Positions 1 to 8,173 of a DNA stretch of 64,000 bases are shown here, piece by piece. The stretch comes from Algoriphagus sediminis (lineage in GTDB: Bacteria > Bacteroidota > Bacteroidia > Cytophagales > Cyclobacteriaceae): contig NZ_JAUEPH010000002.1 of NCBI RefSeq assembly GCF_030403435.1, positions 248,001 through 312,000 of the forward strand. The letters run 5' to 3'. The position numbers and the translations under genes were made by a program. The notes beneath the pieces were generated by a model that worked only from the letters and a program-made list of their open reading frames with translations, had not been told where the DNA came from and searched no databases. Within the stretch, counting starts at the first letter, position 1. The number at the start of each line of letters is the position of its first letter.

Positions 1-239
1 TCTGGTCTCTCTTCCTTTTCTATATATCCCTGAGACCCAAGCCTTGCTCCGATGGTGGAATTCATGATGGGGGTAATCAACAAAGTGTCTTTAACCTCAG
101 ACTCGAGAAAAGAATAAGTTTTGTAGTTTTTGAAAGAGCCTTGGTAGTTGTAATCATATTCAGCTACGTAATCCTTCTGACCAAAACAACCAGAAGCTAA
201 AAGCCCAATGGATAAGAGGTAAAGTAGAGTTTTTTTCAT
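1..239 (-). CDS. DUF4136-like lipoprotein, 3' part outside the window
   Basis: Partial gene entering from the left edge; only about 79 N-terminal residues are present. It opens with a lipoprotein signal peptide (MKKTLLYLLSIGLLASGC), with lipobox LASGC and Cys18 as the likely lipidated residue. The mature part has the pattern of DUF4136 proteins: an aromatic Tyr-rich strand (FKNYKTYSFLE), then a helix beginning PIMNSTIGARLGSQGYIEKEE, where the family has its conserved 'members of the set, all K/R-G-Y' segment. The function of the family is unknown; most members are envelope lipoproteins of Gram-negative bacteria. The family call rests on pattern only, because most of the domain lies outside the window. 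Confidence 0.7.
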   Translation of the reverse strand, partial: MKKTLLYLLSIGLLASGCFGQKDYVAEYDYNYQGSFKNYKTYSFLESEVKDTLLITPIMNSTIGARLGSQGYIEKEERP

Positions 240-421
240 CCCTATTGACGGTTAATGTTTTGTTTTACTGGAGAAACTATTTGGGGATCAGCCTCATAAG
301 ATAATTCAATAAGTAAAAAAGCGCAACTCATGATTTAAACCTTAACTTATTTGTAAAGCAACGGACTCATTTCAATAATGAATTTACCGAGGCCAAAAAT
401 TCGTGTATAAGTAACTAATGA

Positions 422-1351
422 TCATTCCATTAGGTTTAAACTTCTTTTCAAACCTATTTCTAGAGGAGTAGGGTGGAGGTTATATTTTTTTGCGATTTTT
501 CCTGAGTAAAACCGATAGTCTTGATCCAATTGATATCGGTTTTCTTTCATTTCTTTGAGTATAGGGACAAATAAACCCAAGATATTCACCCCTAGAGCAG
601 GTAGGACTGTTAATTTTTTATTTGATCCCAAAAGCTTATTTACCTCATCTACCAGTTGACTGGCGGAGGGAAAGTCTTCGCACGTGGGAAGATTCCATGT
701 CTGATTCCAGGAATCATCTTGCTGGGATAAGAATGCGGTAGCATATCCTGCATCTGGAATATAAGTGAAAGAATGTGCTCGATCTCCAGAATAAAGCCAT
801 TGTGGGTTTTTGCCAGTTTGAATTTTATTAAAGATCATTTCATTCGGGATACTATTTTGTGCATCAGGACCATAAAAGTCAGCTGCCCGAGCTACCAGTG
901 CAGTAACTCTTTTTTCATCTATAGCTTTCCAAAGCATCTCAAGGATTTCCTGTCTGACCTTTCCCTTTGGTCCTTTCGCCCCAAACGGAGTCTCCTCTGT
1001 GATATGACCAATATGCTCCGGATCTAAGGCATACATATTGTCAAAAAAAACTAGTTTGGAATTAGAGACCTCACAAGCATCGATCGTATTTTTCATGACC
1101 TTAGGCCATTGATCCTTCCAAACCTTAGTAGAATACTGAAGACCCGCCAGAAGAAAGACCACATCGCTTCCGTCAGTTGCCTTTTTTACATCTTTAGGAT
1201 TTAGTAGATCGCCAGACAATAATTCGTCGTTAGGGTTAGTTTTTTTTGGATTTCGACTGAATTGACGGATTCGGTTTTCAGTTCCTGCGAGATGTTTGGA
1301 TACCGATTTGGCAATGTTTCCATTCGCTCCGAGGATGGTATAGGTTTTCAT
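422..1351 (-). CDS. NAD(P)-binding NmrA/epimerase-like protein
   Basis: A 309-residue atypical short-chain dehydrogenase/NmrA-type protein. The N-terminus carries the Rossmann nucleotide-binding loop (ILGANGNIAKS, residues 6-16). It is followed by an acidic GDLLNP turn and a VFLLAGLQYST strand, as in NAD-dependent epimerase relatives. A Tyr of the YxxxK type is not obvious, so it may be a binding protein or an isomerase/reductase with an unusual active site. It has no signal peptide and is probably cytoplasmic. It is transcribed away from the PadR gene, and the shared 120-bp intergenic region contains a large palindrome, so PadR may co-regulate it. The exact substrate cannot be read from the sequence. 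Confidence 0.8.
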   Translation of the reverse strand: MKTYTILGANGNIAKSVSKHLAGTENRIRQFSRNPKKTNPNDELLSGDLLNPKDVKKATDGSDVVFLLAGLQYSTKVWKDQWPKVMKNTIDACEVSNSKLVFFDNMYALDPEHIGHITEETPFGAKGPKGKVRQEILEMLWKAIDEKRVTALVARAADFYGPDAQNSIPNEMIFNKIQTGKNPQWLYSGDRAHSFTYIPDAGYATAFLSQQDDSWNQTWNLPTCEDFPSASQLVDEVNKLLGSNKKLTVLPALGVNILGLFVPILKEMKENRYQLDQDYRFYSGKIAKKYNLHPTPLEIGLKRSLNLME

Positions 1352-1430
1352 AGGCGGTTGAAAAAGGTTAAATAAAATATAAGGATAAAAAAGTGATTTA
1401 ATTAAAGGTGTTCTCTATGATTTTTTGTTT

Positions 1431-1468
1431 TACAAATATGAAAGTAATATATTAGATTCATATTTGTA
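1431..1468. promoter_or_regulatory. 38-bp near-perfect palindrome, probable PadR operator
   Basis: Arms TACAAATATGAA (1431-1442) and TTCATATTTGTA (1457-1468) are perfect 12-bp inverted repeats. The 14-nt spacer contains its own TAATATATTA palindrome, so 17 of 19 positions pair. The right arm includes CATATTTG, one base off the Bacteroidota -7 box TAnnTTTG, and ends 6 nt before the PadR start codon. A dimeric regulator bound here would cover the promoter. It lies between padR and the divergent reductase gene. Confidence 0.75.
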
Positions 1469-1474
1469 GAATAA

Positions 1475-1816
1475 ATGAAAAGATACCACTTAGGAGAGTT
1501 TGAGGAACTTGTTTTACTCACTGTTGGCATATTGGATCAAGAAGCTTATGGAGTTTCTGTATTGGAAGAGATTAAGGCACAGACGGGTAGAAAAGTTAAT
1601 ATCAGCGCTGTTCATACCGTATTAAATCGTTTGGAAGATAAGGGCTTGCTTACCTCGAAGATGGGTGGTGCAACTGAAGAAAGAGGCGGAAGAAGGAAAA
1701 GACTTTTTGTCCTTTCTTCAGCAGGTCGTTTGGCTCTGGAAGACGTGAGGAATATGAGGAATAAGCTTTTTGATCAACTCCCGCCTTTTGCTCTAGATTT
1801 TTCTAATGGATACTAA
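1475..1816 (+). CDS. PadR family transcriptional regulator
   Basis: A 113-residue PadR-type winged-helix regulator. It starts LGEFEELVLLTVGIL, the usual first helix. The recognition region (VNISAVHTVLNRLEDKGLL, residues 40-58) and the Gly/Arg-rich wing (EERGGRRKRLF, 69-79) are both clear. Members bind as dimers through a C-terminal helix, which here is short. The gene overlaps the following permease by 11 bp (ATG at 1806, stop at 1814-1816), so the two are translationally coupled. PadR followed by an FtsX/MacB-like permease is a recurrent Bacteroidota arrangement. A large palindrome directly upstream is the likely autoregulatory operator. The inducer is unknown. Confidence 0.93.
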   Translation: MKRYHLGEFEELVLLTVGILDQEAYGVSVLEEIKAQTGRKVNISAVHTVLNRLEDKGLLTSKMGGATEERGGRRKRLFVLSSAGRLALEDVRNMRNKLFDQLPPFALDFSNGY

Positions 1817-4412
1817 GCATTCACATGAGCCGCCGAAGCTAGCCATTCGATTTTTGGAGTGGTACTGCAACCCAGAAAAGCTTGAGGAAATAGAAGGTGA
1901 TGCTTATGAACTTTTCAATTTAAATCTCCAGGAAAAGGGTCTTTCCTATGCCCGTTGGAAATTCATCTGGCATGTGATCACTTTTTTCAGGTGGAGCAAT
2001 ATTAGAAGACGAAAACCAACTTACCAATCCTATACCCAAGCTGCCATGTTCAAAAGCTATTTCAAATTAGGCTGGAGAAATCTCCGCAATCAAAAACTAA
2101 CCACTTTTATTTCTGTTTTTGGGCTATCAACTGCCGTGGCCTGCAGTCTTGTGGCTTACCTTTTTACTGAGCAGATTTGGTTTAAGGGTGTAAATCAGAA
2201 AAATAAGAATGAGCTCTATCAAATTGTGTACAAGGTAGAGCAAGATGAAGGAATAGTCACAAAAGGAACGATTGCGGAGCCAGCCTATGAATTACTAAAT
2301 GCTTCATCTTCAAAATATCAGGGCTTAACCAGGGTTTGGAGGGGATCCAATGTGTTAATCCATAACAATGAAACCTATTTCCCAAGGACTCAATTTGTAG
2401 ACTCTGATTACATGGAGATGTTCAGTTATGACATTCAAAGCGGTTATTCTGGCGCCTTGGAAGATCCTACCCAAGTTATTTTATCTTCTGAATTTGCAGA
2501 AAGACTTTTCGGCGATTCTCCTGCCATAGGGCAAGAAATTTCATTGGTCATCGCAGAAGAAGAGAAATTCTTTAAAGTAGCTGCAGTTTTGGAGCCCTTG
2601 AAGGATATTGAGATTTTTGAATTTGAGGTGTTGGCCCGATTTGATTTGATTTGGTCCAAAAATGAAGATTTGATCTTACAGGATCAATGGAAGAAAGAGT
2701 GCTGGACTTTTATCCAGTTAAAGAATGAATCAGAGCTTGCTAACCTGAAATCGACTTTTGATCAAATTCAGTCCAGTCAAAACCGGATTAATTTGGATCA
2801 ACCATATTTGGAAATAAGTACCATACCATTCACAGAATTGGTTCCTATGGCTTCCAAAATTGATAATGGAGTGATTGGTTTTATGGGGCAGGGTCCAATC
2901 ATCCTTTTAGCCACCATAGCCGGGTTTATTCTGGTTTTGGCCATTTTCAATTATGTTAATATTTCGATTCTTATGGCCACAAAAAGGCTAAAGGAAATCG
3001 GAGTGAGAAAAGTAATTGGTGTCAGTCGGTTCCAATTGATCCTACAATATCTGAGTGAGAATTTTCTTGTTTGCCTTGGGGCAATTGTATTTGGTTGCTT
3101 GATAGCGAGTGCCTTCTTCTTACCGGGATTTAATTCCATTGCATTCAAAAATCTCCAATTGGACTTACTTGGTAATTGGATGGTCTGGGCTTGGTTAGGT
3201 GCACTTTTACTTTTTCTTACCATCGCTTCTGGAATCTATCCCGCCATATACATCTCTTCGTTTAAGCCAATTACCATTCTCAAGCAGAAGGCGGCAGTTG
3301 GTAAAAAAGGTTGGATAACTCAAACTCTTCTCACTTTGCAATTCACTCTGGCTATTATCGGGATAATTGGAGGATTGGCTTTCGTGCAAACAAATGCCCA
3401 AAATGCTGAACGCGAATGGGGATATGACAGCGAGAATAAAATCATTTTGAATGTTCCTGATCCAACTAAATTTCAGGTTTTGGAAAACCAAATTCAAAAC
3501 AATTCTAAGGTGATCAGTACTGCAGGGAGTAATTCATTTATCGGAAATTGGATTAATACAAATGAGATGAAAGTTGGGGATACTGAAATTTCTACTCAAT
3601 TTCTTTTGTCAGATCCAGATTACTTAACCGAAATGGGTGTAGAACTTCTTACGGGTCAATCTCTGGACGAATTGGTTCCTGCTGATCACGAAACTTCCAT
3701 CCTGGTCAATGAGACTTTTGTCAAGGAATCAGGGCTCTTGTATCCAATTGAGTCTATTGTAGAAATCGATAGCGTGGACCATAGGATAGTTGGTGTGGTT
3801 AAAGATTTTCATACGATCTACTTCCAGTCTGAAGTGGAGCCTATGGTTATGAAAGCAAGCAATACCAAAGATTTTGACCATTTGACTCTGAGTTTTAGCG
3901 CTGGAAATGACCAGGAAGCCATGGAAGAAGTCAGAGCGATTTGGCGAGAAATTTTCCCAAAAGACCTATTCACGGGGCAATTCCAGTCGCAGGTTTTTGA
4001 CGGCGCTATAAATGATGCTCGGGGAGTTCAGAATGTTCTCTTGGTGGCTGCAGGATTGTGTATAATTTTAGCTGCCATGGGTTTGTTTGGCCTTGTTTCA
4101 TTGAATCTAAAAGCCAGAATCAAGGACTACTGTGTGAGGAAGGTTTATGGAGCCGGTACTCCGGGGCTGGCAGTAGGTTTGGTTCGTCGGTATCTTTTAT
4201 TAGGAAGCCTCTCAGCTGTTCTAGGTGGAGGGCTTGCATGGTATGCCGTTGGAGGATTTTTGGACAGTTTTTTCGCTTTTCACAGTGGAGTAGGTCTTTT
4301 TCCGGTAGGTGTAAGTATTGCCTTATTGTTCATTGTAGTTTTGCTTACAGGAGCCTATCAAATGATTTATTTAAATAAGGCAAACCCTTCGGTCGTTTTG
4401 AAGTCGGAATAG
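1806..4412 (+). CDS. FtsX/MacB-type ABC permease with N-terminal prefix domain
   Basis: An 868-residue inner-membrane permease. Residues about 5-65 form a soluble 'permease prefix' segment (RFLEWYCNPEKLEEIEGD) typical of Bacteroidota duplicated permeases. A first transmembrane helix follows near 95-120, then a MacB-like periplasmic domain, three helices with an FtsX core (about 360-480, containing KEIGVRKVIGVSR), a second TM and periplasmic domain (about 505-740), and a second FtsX core (745-860, VRKVYGAG). It thus has the duplicated architecture of orphan ADOP-type permeases. No ATPase gene is adjacent, so the partner ATPase must be encoded elsewhere. Such systems move lipids, peptides or drugs or act mechanically across the periplasm; the substrate here is unknown. 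Co-transcribed with padR. Confidence 0.9.
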   Translation: MDTKHSHEPPKLAIRFLEWYCNPEKLEEIEGDAYELFNLNLQEKGLSYARWKFIWHVITFFRWSNIRRRKPTYQSYTQAAMFKSYFKLGWRNLRNQKLTTFISVFGLSTAVACSLVAYLFTEQIWFKGVNQKNKNELYQIVYKVEQDEGIVTKGTIAEPAYELLNASSSKYQGLTRVWRGSNVLIHNNETYFPRTQFVDSDYMEMFSYDIQSGYSGALEDPTQVILSSEFAERLFGDSPAIGQEISLVIAEEEKFFKVAAVLEPLKDIEIFEFEVLARFDLIWSKNEDLILQDQWKKECWTFIQLKNESELANLKSTFDQIQSSQNRINLDQPYLEISTIPFTELVPMASKIDNGVIGFMGQGPIILLATIAGFILVLAIFNYVNISILMATKRLKEIGVRKVIGVSRFQLILQYLSENFLVCLGAIVFGCLIASAFFLPGFNSIAFKNLQLDLLGNWMVWAWLGALLLFLTIASGIYPAIYISSFKPITILKQKAAVGKKGWITQTLLTLQFTLAIIGIIGGLAFVQTNAQNAEREWGYDSENKIILNVPDPTKFQVLENQIQNNSKVISTAGSNSFIGNWINTNEMKVGDTEISTQFLLSDPDYLTEMGVELLTGQSLDELVPADHETSILVNETFVKESGLLYPIESIVEIDSVDHRIVGVVKDFHTIYFQSEVEPMVMKASNTKDFDHLTLSFSAGNDQEAMEEVRAIWREIFPKDLFTGQFQSQVFDGAINDARGVQNVLLVAAGLCIILAAMGLFGLVSLNLKARIKDYCVRKVYGAGTPGLAVGLVRRYLLLGSLSAVLGGGLAWYAVGGFLDSFFAFHSGVGLFPVGVSIALLFIVVLLTGAYQMIYLNKANPSVVLKSE

Positions 4413-4533
4413 AATTCCATGGTCCGTGATGTGTTCACTTTTTCATCCAAAGAACTCAAAGAAACGAATTCTGGAAGATTGCTTTTTACCTTCAAGGTTG
4501 CTGTGTTTTGGAACTGTTGAGAAATTCGTTTTA

Positions 4534-5031
4534 TTATTTGATTCCTCTTTTTATCAACTTGATAGCCCAATCATAATGGCTGGAAGTAGCTGAAATTAGG
4601 TAGGCTCCAAGAGAAGTTGAACCCGTCCAATTATACCTTTTCTTTTCAAAAAGCTCTTCATTGCTATGTGAATCAATGATGTTACGAACTTGCCCAAAAG
4701 AACGATCAAGCATTTTTTTTACCTTCTCCAGATCAGTTTGGGTGTACTTGTCATTAATCCATTTATTGAATTCAGGCAAGGTTTTCCAAGTGTAGCCCTT
4801 TGCAGGAATGCTTGGTTTCTCACCCCGCATGCCTACCTCATACCAATCCATCACCATAAGATGCCAATGATGAAGGTGAGCTAAAACATCCCTGATATTT
4901 CGATTTAAAGTGTTTGTTTTGAATTCCATCTTTTGCTCCTCTGGTGATAAAGAGTCCACCAGTTTCTTAAGTTTCTTAAAATTTTCTTCACTTAAGAGAA
5001 GCATTTCCTCCTTGGATTTTGGCCTGGGCAT
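4534..5031 (-). CDS. ClbS/DfsB family four-helix bundle protein
   Basis: A 165-residue protein of the ClbS/DfsB (DUF1706) family, a branch of the DinB-like four-helix-bundle superfamily. Diagnostic stretches are the MPRPKSKEEML start, NIRDVLAHLHHWHLMVMDWYEVG (about residues 45-66), GYTWKTLPEFNKWIND and the closing SSHYDWAIKLIKRG. ClbS itself protects producers of colibactin by hydrolysing the cyclopropane warhead. Most homologues, including probably this one, are uncharacterised, and no colibactin-like pathway is visible here. The gene overlaps the upstream DUF998 gene by 44 bp on the same strand, so the pair is likely co-translated. Confidence 0.88.
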   Translation of the reverse strand: MPRPKSKEEMLLLSEENFKKLKKLVDSLSPEEQKMEFKTNTLNRNIRDVLAHLHHWHLMVMDWYEVGMRGEKPSIPAKGYTWKTLPEFNKWINDKYTQTDLEKVKKMLDRSFGQVRNIIDSHSNEELFEKKRYNWTGSTSLGAYLISATSSHYDWAIKLIKRGIK

Positions 5032-5614
5032 GTGAAGATTTATTTTTGTTCAGCACTAATTCGATTGAAGTCCATCCTGTCCAGCCGAATACAATTCCAA
5101 AAATCAAACGGTGAGTGATAGGCATTGACCAAAAGCCAAGGGTGAATCCAATCATTGCTGTTGCTAAAACTCCGGCCGTTAAATTTGCCCTTTTTCTAAT
5201 TTTCTGAGGGAGATTAGGATTTGAACCCATTCTAGACAGTCCAAAAAACCAAAAAGCCAAGCCAATGCAAATGGAAACTATATGAGCTTTGGAAACCGGA
5301 GAGGTCTCTTGATCAAAATCTATGGGAATTGCCGTAACGGCAAATCCTAATCCGAAAATGGATAGAAGGATAGCTAATAAACGATCATTCTGGAGTTGTC
5401 CGTAGCCCCAGCCAAAGAGAAACAAGAGAAATCCAACAATGACAAAACCAAAAAAATTAAAAAGTACGGAGTTTGGTTGGCCTTTGGCACCAAGCATACT
5501 AATAAAATCATTCAAAAAGCTGAATTGATTATTTAAAACCCCAAAGACCAGCAGGGATAAAATCAGAATAACTACTGAAAGTAATCCGGTAAGACCAACG
5601 GTTTTTTCTTTCAC
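4988..5614 (-). CDS. DUF998 family integral membrane protein
   Basis: A 208-residue hydrophobic protein with about six predicted transmembrane segments. The sequence NDFISMLGAKGQPNSVLFNFFGF (about 35-57) matches the start of the DUF998 family, and the middle segment contains the usual SKAHIVSICIG motif with its conserved His. The function is unknown; family members are distant relatives of rhomboid-like or frpC-type membrane proteins only by name. The start codon is GTG at 5612-5614; I see no in-frame ATG nearby. The 3' end overlaps the ClbS/DfsB gene by 44 bp. Confidence 0.82.
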   Translation of the reverse strand: MKEKTVGLTGLLSVVILILSLLVFGVLNNQFSFLNDFISMLGAKGQPNSVLFNFFGFVIVGFLLFLFGWGYGQLQNDRLLAILLSIFGLGFAVTAIPIDFDQETSPVSKAHIVSICIGLAFWFFGLSRMGSNPNLPQKIRKRANLTAGVLATAMIGFTLGFWSMPITHRLIFGIVFGWTGWTSIELVLNKNKSSHAQAKIQGGNASLK

Positions 5615-5656
5615 AGTGGGAAGGGTGGGTTGAAACCAACAATTTAAAAAAAATCC

Positions 5657-6253
5657 TTAAACGGGTCCTTTATCTCTTCCCTTGGGATGATTGGCTTTAA
5701 TGTTTAAAGCTGCTTTTTCGGCAGTCTGCCTAATTCTTTTCTGTCTTGTGGAGTCAGTTTTTGCAGATTTAATCCACTTTAGAATTCCCCGTTTTGAAGA
5801 CTTTGGAAACTTTTTGAAAAACCTTTCTGCTTCCGGATATTCTTTGAGGGCTATTTTTAAATCATGAGGGATAATCAAGGCCTCAACATCATCGAGAAAA
5901 TCCCATGACCCATTTTCCTTTGCCTTTTTTATCGAAGTGAATCCGGCTTTTTCCATTCGATTTGTTTTTATCAGCCGCTCTGCTTTTTCTTTGTTTATTT
6001 TGGACCAATTGCTTCTAGGATTTCGAGGTGAAATCCTGATCATGGTTTGTTCTTCATTGAGTTTTCGAGGCAAACTGTCTACCCAGCCAAAACACAACAA
6101 TTCATCGACTATATCAGAGTAGCTGACATAGTTTTTACCAGCCCCCTTTTTCCACCTTACCAGCCAAATGCTTTCTTTCAAGTCATGATTTTTTTCTAAC
6201 CATGCCCTCAATTCGGCTATGCTATTGATGAAAATCTTTGAGTGGTCGATCAA
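5657..6253 (-). CDS. YdeI/OmpD-associated family protein
   Basis: A 198-residue cytoplasmic protein of the YdeI/OmpD-associated type (bacteriocin-protection family). Recognisable blocks are AELRAWLEKNHDLKESIWL (residues 13-31), the conserved VDELLCFGWVDSLPRKLNE (about 48-66), RISPRNPRSNWSKINKEKAERLI, and a C-terminal Lys/Arg-rich SKRGILKWIKSAKTDSTRQKRI segment. The Trp/Asp-containing FGWVDS motif is the family hallmark. The biochemical role is unknown; some members are implicated in tolerance to antimicrobial peptides. It starts at a TTG codon (6251-6253), with no suitable ATG. It sits 17 bp after the DUF1801 gene in the same direction, probably in one operon. Confidence 0.85.
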   Translation of the reverse strand: MIDHSKIFINSIAELRAWLEKNHDLKESIWLVRWKKGAGKNYVSYSDIVDELLCFGWVDSLPRKLNEEQTMIRISPRNPRSNWSKINKEKAERLIKTNRMEKAGFTSIKKAKENGSWDFLDDVEALIIPHDLKIALKEYPEAERFFKKFPKSSKRGILKWIKSAKTDSTRQKRIRQTAEKAALNIKANHPKGRDKGPV

Positions 6254-6270
6254 TCTTTTTATTGTTTGGA

Positions 6271-6669
6271 TTATTTTCGTTTGGCCTGATACTTTTTTAC
6301 GATAGGGGTGAAGTCCTTCTCTGCTGATTTTTCTATAAATGCTTCAAAAAGGTCCAGGTCTAGCCTATCCGCTGAAGAAAAATTAAAACAGCCTTTTTGA
6401 AATTTAATTCCTTTTGAACCTGCCTTGAATTCCTCAATAGTATCCGGGAAGGCATACATCACCATGGAATGGAACGTGTAATGTTTTTGGGTTTTGACCA
6501 GACCATATTTAAAAACTCCATCCTGATTAAAGACCAAACCCTCCTTGCCCATTACATCTCCAACGGTTGAGTTTACTGTTTTATCCATTAAATGAATAAC
6601 ATCACTTATGGTCATAAATAGTGCTCTATCTTGCTCGCTTAGACGGTTGTAAAATTCTTTTAATTCCAT
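6271..6669 (-). CDS. DUF1801-type (YdhG-like) small protein
   Basis: A 132-residue soluble protein with the profile of DUF1801/YdhG-like proteins. There is an N-terminal helical region, then strands containing VFKYGLVKTQKHYTFHSMVMYAF, a KAGSKGIKFQKGCFNF segment where the family has its GKxxxRF/cation-rich motif, and a short C-terminal helix. The related YdeI and DUF1801 families often occur side by side, as here. The function is unknown. No signal peptide or membrane helix is seen. It begins 18 bp after the DUF3052 gene and precedes the YdeI gene. The family assignment is moderately certain because the sequence is divergent. Confidence 0.7.
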   Translation of the reverse strand: MELKEFYNRLSEQDRALFMTISDVIHLMDKTVNSTVGDVMGKEGLVFNQDGVFKYGLVKTQKHYTFHSMVMYAFPDTIEEFKAGSKGIKFQKGCFNFSSADRLDLDLFEAFIEKSAEKDFTPIVKKYQAKRK

Positions 6670-6687
6670 TTTTGATTCAATCAGACT

Positions 6688-7104
6688 TTACAAACCTCTA
6701 TCCTTTACAGGGATCACAAACTTCAATCCCGACCAAATTTCATTTACCGCACAGACTTTTATATCCACTAACCCTGCTTTAAGACCGATTTCTCTTACTT
6801 TATTACCATCAAGGTTTGATTTGATTTTTGATGATTTTTTAGGCCAGGAAATCCAGATCATCCCACTTTCCTCTATCAGACCCTTCAGAAAACCAATTTC
6901 ATTTTGGAGTTTTGATGCGTCGATTACAAAATAATGGATGAAGTCTACTTTTGATTCATCGTCTTCAAGAAACTCTAAGTTTTGAGGTAAATCTGCGAAA
7001 AAACTAAAATACCCATCTGGTGGATGGACTATTCTAAGCCTAAAACCTTCCTTAATTCCAAGTTTTTTCACGAGAGGAGTGCCTGAATATCCGGAGGAAT
7101 TCAT
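6688..7104 (-). CDS. DUF3052-like protein
   Basis: A 138-residue soluble protein matching the DUF3052 pattern. It starts with SGYSGTPLVKKLGIKEGFRL (residues 4-23), has a central acidic strand ending in VDFIHYFVIDASKL, then GMIWISWPKKSSKI, where the family has the conserved W-V-x-x-P-K-K block, and ends with VCAVNEIWSGLKFV, the characteristic 'D-x-x-WSG-L-x-F' end. The fold resembles a truncated Rossmann domain and the function is unknown. It is the first gene of a five-gene minus-strand set (DUF3052, DUF1801, YdeI, DUF998, ClbS) with short gaps. Confidence 0.85.
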   Translation of the reverse strand: MNSSGYSGTPLVKKLGIKEGFRLRIVHPPDGYFSFFADLPQNLEFLEDDESKVDFIHYFVIDASKLQNEIGFLKGLIEESGMIWISWPKKSSKIKSNLDGNKVREIGLKAGLVDIKVCAVNEIWSGLKFVIPVKDRGL

Positions 7105-7193
7105 CTAAAATCTGTCATTGGTTTACCAAGATAAAAAAAACTTTCTTGCTGGCTTACTACTGATTATCAAAGGATTACGAATCTAAGATACTG

Positions 7194-7222
7194 TTGAAAT
7201 TATCTTTGAAAAATTACATTTG
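7194..7222 (+). promoter_or_regulatory. Bacteroidota-type promoter (TTG-N18-TACATTTG)
   Basis: TACATTTG at 7215-7222 fits the -7 consensus TAnnTTTG, with a TTG at 7194-7196 at the expected -33 distance. Transcription from about 7228 would give the downstream lipoprotein gene a leader of some 145 nt. The rest of the 7105-7373 gap is AT-rich, with no other recognisable element. Confidence 0.5.
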
Positions 7223-7373
7223 TTATGTCGCTAATCTTTATTTGGGGTTTTCAGCCTTGAAAATTGTATTATTTTGAGTTATTGGCATTTTTATTGATAT
7301 CAAATGCGAAAATATTTATATGAAAAGCTAGTTTTTTCATTATTGACTTAACCATCACCCTAATAACTGTAAA

Positions 7374-8045
7374 ATGAGAAGATTATTAACTTTTAATTCC
7401 ATTATCGCCCTGGTTTTGATATTTGTTGTGTCCTCCTGTATGAGCAACATGGATGTGAATCAGGAGCCAGTTGAACCTGAATCTGAACTTATTGAAATTG
7501 ATGAATCCCAAGGTGGAGAAAATGAAAGACGATGGAATTTTGACAAGAAAGCAACCCGCTTTTATTTTGAAAGATTCAGCAATCAACTCGATCCCAGGCA
7601 ACCAAACGGTGATCGAGTAACTTCTCCCGATGACTTCGCCCTTTTCTTTCCTGGGGTAGGTGAGGGAAATGCCACTTTCATGGGCAAAGCTCTAACCTTT
7701 ATTAATCAGCAGGCCACCATAGATGAAAATGGTCAACAAGGAACAATAGCTGCACCTGTTACTCAATTTTATGCTGACGAGCTAGCTGCATTAGGAATTA
7801 AAAATATACCTGATGAAGTGAGTTCTATTACTACAGATAAGAGGGGGAACTCCGTGTGGTTTAAGAATATAGGAAATGCGGTGACTCCCATTTCTGAGAT
7901 ACGATTTAATTTCGAAGCAGAGGTGGAGATAATAGGAGGTACGGGAAGGTTTGATGGGGCTACCGGAAAAGGAAAAGTAAGAGGCTTCTTTAATCCTACC
8001 ACCGGAGAGGGCTCAAGTATAATAATTGGTAAGATTCAGTTTTAA
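7374..8045 (+). CDS. hypothetical lipoprotein with beta-barrel-like C-terminus
   Basis: A 223-residue exported protein. The signal peptide ends in lipobox VSSC (Cys22), followed by an acidic Glu-rich linker (residues 30-50) typical of lipoproteins exported to the outer membrane. No enzymatic motif is evident. The C-terminal third (GGTGRFDGATGKGKVRG, about 185-202, then a short strand) resembles the repeating strand pattern of dirigent/allene-oxide-cyclase-like barrels, where 'GGTGxFxGAxG' is common; this is an inference from pattern. It is a single-gene unit with its own promoter upstream and a strong terminator downstream. Function unknown. Confidence 0.8.
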   Translation: MRRLLTFNSIIALVLIFVVSSCMSNMDVNQEPVEPESELIEIDESQGGENERRWNFDKKATRFYFERFSNQLDPRQPNGDRVTSPDDFALFFPGVGEGNATFMGKALTFINQQATIDENGQQGTIAAPVTQFYADELAALGIKNIPDEVSSITTDKRGNSVWFKNIGNAVTPISEIRFNFEAEVEIIGGTGRFDGATGKGKVRGFFNPTTGEGSSIIIGKIQF

Positions 8046-8066
8046 TTAATTTGTTGATCACCCGTT

Positions 8067-8097
8067 AAACCCTGGAGATTAATTCTTCGGGGTTTTT
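8067..8097 (+). terminator. Rho-independent terminator
   Basis: A 12-bp stem (AAACCCTGGAGA paired with TCTTCGGGGTTT, two G-U pairs) with loop TTAAT, followed by further Ts. It lies 21 bp after the lipoprotein stop codon. Confidence 0.75.
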
Positions 8098-8173
8098 AGT
8101 GCCCTGTATCCAACGTTATTTTTTTGAAATGAGAATAAAGACTGCTTTATTTAAGCATTGAGTTAACAACAAA

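Noticed and set aside
773-1027. Plus-strand ORF of 84 codons inside the NAD(P)-binding gene
   Set aside because: Antisense shadow of a well-supported gene; no start context, no recognisable domain.
4367-4570. 67-codon minus-strand ORF between the permease and ClbS gene
   Set aside because: Overlaps both neighbours, low-complexity translation, no promoter or family pattern.
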